DNA from: Leucaena leucocephala
Lineage: Eukaryota > Streptophyta > Magnoliopsida > Fabales > Fabaceae
NCBI GenBank assembly: GCA_037074615.1
Contig: CM073535.1
Location: 7,727,001 to 7,791,000, forward strand
Reading direction: 5' to 3'
DNA: 64,000 nucleotides
Shown here: positions 60,901 through 64,000 of the stretch, piece after piece
How the letters are laid out: each line of letters opens with the position of its first letter
Numbering within the stretch: position 1 is the first letter of the stretch
The notes under the pieces: model-generated
What the model saw: only the letters and a program-made list of their open reading frames with translations
What the model was told of the DNA's origin: nothing
The model's database searches: none
Position numbers and translations under genes: made by a program

Positions 60901-63545
60901 AAACTGGGCCTATTTTGAAAAACAGTTATAATAACAAATAACAAAGTTCGATTTTAAGTAAATAATGATATTATTACTTCAACCCAGTTCGTTCATATGA
61001 TTTTACAATTAGCAGACTTGATTCTCTGGCACCAGATAAGCACATAATGAGCAAGGGTAAAGAGCTCCTCAGACCCATGAAACCTGTGTGGCCTAATTAA
61101 TTGATTAGATACAGCTAGTTTGGACCAGACTTTTGATAGTTGAAAAGCCCAATGACTCAAAAAACTCAGAAAGATATAGGATGATATAAATAGTTTAACT
61201 ACTTAACCTGCCACTTGACACAGTAATGCGTAAGGGATAGACTTCTCAAATTTCGAGCATTGGCTGTTCTTCCATTTGTACCAGGATGCATGATATATCT
61301 CTAGAGTGTGGGTGACTAGACACTTTGGGCCACTTGAACCCATAGGTGTGTTCAAATTTCTGATCTCCCAAGTAGATGCTGCATAAAACACAATACAACA
61401 AGTGTTATACTTGTCAATGCCTAAATGGTCATCTCTTCCATTTGTTAATTCTACCAAAGAGCTCAAATAATTACAGTAGAAGAGCAAGTAAATTTACAGG
61501 GCGAAAGAATTTAAGGGCTTGTCTATTTTCTTCACTTAAAAAGGAGTCTAAATAGGGGAAACAAAGTTATTTAACTGGATCTTAAATATACAGAAGATCT
61601 ATTCAAAAAGTAGGAGAAACAAATTGAGAGCTCTGGTATTTAGCCTTAAAATGATCAATGAAGAATCTAATCAAAGGTGGCAAATAGAGTTCCAAAGATC
61701 TTCATATCGCAAAAATTTCAAATTTTCATATACTTGACATTCATCAAAATGGATAAATAGTGTATTTTCATAAGGCTTACTTAGGTCCCAACAAAATCTA
61801 TAACAATGTAAAATTATAGAGAAGATATATTCATCACCGCCAACCAGTTTTAATGAACACAAATTTGAAGAACTGGTATTCTACAAGATTAATAGAATTT
61901 GAATATAAGCAACTATAATGAATTATGCTGCTTCAGTATAACATAATTATACATGGTCCTTGCTGTATGACGTTGTTTGAGCTTTAAGCCAGAGTTTCTT
62001 TCAGCTCCACATTTACTTGCAAATTGCAACTATTCAAGTAGACTGAAGGGGAATAATTAACATTGTATGTTTGACATACAAAATTGCTTTGTCACCCAAC
62101 CATTGAAGCTTTTATAATGCCAATAATTCAAAACAAATCAACACGAAGAATCTAATTGATATGGGCTCCAGAAAGTTTCAATAGTTATGCAAATAAATAT
62201 TTCTTACGATTAATTTTTGTGCGTCGATATCCAGATCTTGGAGGCTTTTTCTTATGTATAGCTGGAAATTGCAAGATTGCTGCATGAATTAAAAATAAAA
62301 TATATCAGCATACAGGGGGCTTTAAGCCCATAATCACAGTAATCATGTTCTTTCTCATTTTATTAAAATAAAATCACATTCTTACTGTAGGTTCCATCTT
62401 GTCCACGAAACCATTGCCTAGAGAAGATAAAATCTCGCTTTGACTGCCACCTGAACTTTGAATAACGAAGTATAAATTAATATTTTCTATTTAAGAAGCA
62501 AACTAGGGAATGGGAGAGAAGGTAGAGAGGCGATGAATCTCACAACTTCATAGCTATTTCATTGGTGACATCTAAATAGAGATAGCTAGAGCATGAACCC
62601 AAAAGAATTTACTTCAATATATGTACAAGTTCACACATGCCAAACATGAAGAATTATAATGAATAGAGGCCATCAATAGGAAAGTCCAATTAGCTGGTTC
62701 AAATAAATCTCATTTGCTAAAACAATCACACCTTAAACTAGAGACAAGTTACCAAGTAACTGTAGTGACTAATGATAATTTTTTTTTCAAAGTAGAGCAG
62801 TTATATAGGCTTAGCTATCCTGGTGTAGAAATTGCCCAAAACAACTGATTACCGGGTAAGATATTTTGGATCATATGTACCATAAACCACATCATAATGC
62901 CCATCATAAGAATCTATCAACTCTAAGTCACCCATCAACATATCCCACCTGCAATAGAAGAGAAATAAGTTTTTTTTATGACATCAATACTCATGAGAAC
63001 TTTTTATGGCCAACTTACTCATATCTTTGTTGTTGATCAGTGTTTAAAAGCACTTCAAAAATAGCGTCTGCAGGTGCATCAATATTACCAACAGACTTTA
63101 CAAGGACACCCTTACCATTCTACAAAGCATAAAAAGAATGTCAAAGAAGAAACCAGATATATTTATTAAATATTACAAGAGAGTGTGTATATGTTAAGAG
63201 AACAAATATTACGAGAGAATAGGGAAATTGCAACTTCTCCATTAAAACAAAAGGTTAAAAAGTAAGATGTCACAAACACAATTCACTTGCGTCCCAAAAA
63301 GATGTTATATTTCAAACAGTATTTATCAAAACAATGTAAGCTTATAAGCAAACAATTATTCGTGCAAAGAAGTATTGAGCAATAAATGAAGTTTGAGAGA
63401 AGCAAGCATTCTCACAGCTCTTTCCACAATACATGCATGAATGAAAAGCTAACTAGATTTCAGGAAATTTGCAGAAAATCAGTACCAACAAGCATTATCT
63501 GAGTGCGTACCTTGTAATCAGAAACATCCTCAAAAATCCTAATAC
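54983..63545 (-). CDS. EDR2-like START and DUF1336 protein (3' part)
   Basis: Fifteen exons in transcript order: 63545-63511, 63119-63019, 62948-62853, 62450-62386, 62261-62208, 61378-61208, 60498-60305, 60205-60172, 58632-58457, 57950-57849, 57069-57022, 56667-56524, 56447-56352, 55952-55851 and 55075-54983. All are GT-AG with matching phases and give 502 residues before the stop. The N-terminal part, where this family has a PH domain, lies off the right edge. A START domain runs from 'RIFEDVSDYK' through 'QWFRGQDGTYTI' and 'SSGPKCLVTHTLEI' to 'IPYALLCQVAG'. An acidic linker ('SSSEDESDEHGG') leads to DUF1336, with 'GGDPLLKLIAVDWLKVDS', 'YWMVKRAVGSKACLL', 'VARSVIGLVLGYVTSLVVD' and the terminal 'LPEFILGTVRLNR'. 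Arabidopsis EDR2 limits cell death and powdery-mildew resistance at membranes. Whether this paralogue does so is unknown. No break is seen. Confidence 0.92.
59330..60030. mobile_element. LTR-retrotransposon remnants in an EDR2-like intron
   Basis: About 59330-59645 looks like a plus-strand LTR with a TATA-like 'gtctataaatagacg', followed by a PBS-like 'tggtatgagttt' at 59646. About 59815-60030 is a second LTR-like stretch with a GA-rich edge. No protein-coding part is seen. They lie in the large intron between the 34-nt microexon (60172-60205) and the exon at 58457-58632. Confidence 0.45.
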
Positions 63546-63657
63546 CTGAAACCACAAAAAAAAAACACCTAGAAAAAGTGAGAGACACAAATGTAAATTG
63601 TACAAACATGATTAATATTAGCAAGATTTACAATTTTTAACAACAATAACAATTGTA

Positions 63658-63940
63658 CTACCTCTGGTCCTTAATATAAGATTTATTTAACTAATTTGAC
63701 TAGATGAAATAAATTAGTTAAGTTAGTTATTTGTAATAATTATGTGTTAGATTTCCCTAAAATACCCCCTTTAATCGTGTACATATGAACCACCCTTAGT
63801 ATAAACTCCATTAATATGTGCAAGCATATAGGGATACTTTGGGGGAAATTATAATTTTGGGAGACAAAGTGGATTGAAGTCTTATATTTAGAACTAAAGT
63901 AGACTCCCTATCTAGCTCTTATATTTAGGACCAGAGGGAG
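63658..63940. mobile_element. Stowaway-like MITE
   Basis: This 283-bp element is preceded by TA. It has terminal inverted repeats of about 22 bp: 'ctctggtccttaatataag' on the left and the complement of 'cttatatttaggaccagag' on the right, fitting the CTCCCTC-type Stowaway end. It lies in the 5'-most intron visible of the EDR2-like gene. Weaker relatives lie near 29570 and 43366. Confidence 0.75.
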
Positions 63941-64000
63941 CATTAACTATTCTAACAACAAATCTTGCATTGATGCGACAAACTTTATACCTTAATTACT

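Overview
This window is nuclear DNA from a flowering plant, most likely a eudicot. The evidence is split genes with GT-AG introns, an AT-rich intergenic background, Ty1/copia, MULE, Stowaway-like and SINE-like elements, and plant-specific gene families: a chitinase-like receptor kinase, an LRR receptor of the MOL1/PXY type, an EDR2-type START/DUF1336 protein, and a 7SL RNA gene with a plant USE + TATA Pol III promoter. The species cannot be named from sequence alone.

Left third (1-29.3 kb): a plus-strand tandem array of receptor kinases with a GH18 (class V chitinase-like) ectodomain, one transmembrane segment and a Ser/Thr kinase, the architecture known from tobacco CHRK1. Copy 1 (542-3170) lacks its GH18 exon, which lies off the left edge. 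Copy 2 (about 4420-6818) is a wrecked pseudogene ending in a MULE transposase fragment. Copy 3 (12902-17240) and copy 4 (20177-23742) are complete seven-exon genes. A fifth relic (27513-29265) is an ordinary class V chitinase without kinase, broken by nonsense changes, frameshifts and apparent SINE insertions. In copies 3 and 4 the GH18 catalytic Glu is absent, so the ectodomain probably binds a ligand and does not hydrolyse chitin. Shared blocks suggest copies 1 and 3 are hybrids: a 5' half like copy 4 and a 3' half plus flank like copy 2, joined at one point in intron 3.

Middle (29-41 kb): gene-poor. It holds AT-rich DNA, an isolated dsRNA-binding-like exon (33064-33219, minus), several degenerate Ty1/copia fragments in both orientations, and a 1.68-kb solo LTR with a 5-bp target-site duplication nested in one of them.

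Right third (41-64 kb): three minus-strand single-copy-type genes. First is a nine-exon TBC Rab-GAP (42901-46457) whose flanks share a directly repeated segment. Next is a MOL1/PXY-like LRR receptor (48559-50571) with a stop just after the transmembrane segment and only a frameshifted kinase remnant downstream. Last is the 3' part (15 exons, including a 34-nt microexon) of an EDR2-like START-DUF1336 gene (54983-63545) that continues off the right edge. A 7SL SRP RNA gene (52291-52597, minus) sits between the last two.

All exon boundaries were set by hand from reading-frame continuity, GT/AG sites and comparison between the tandem copies. No alignment or database search was run.
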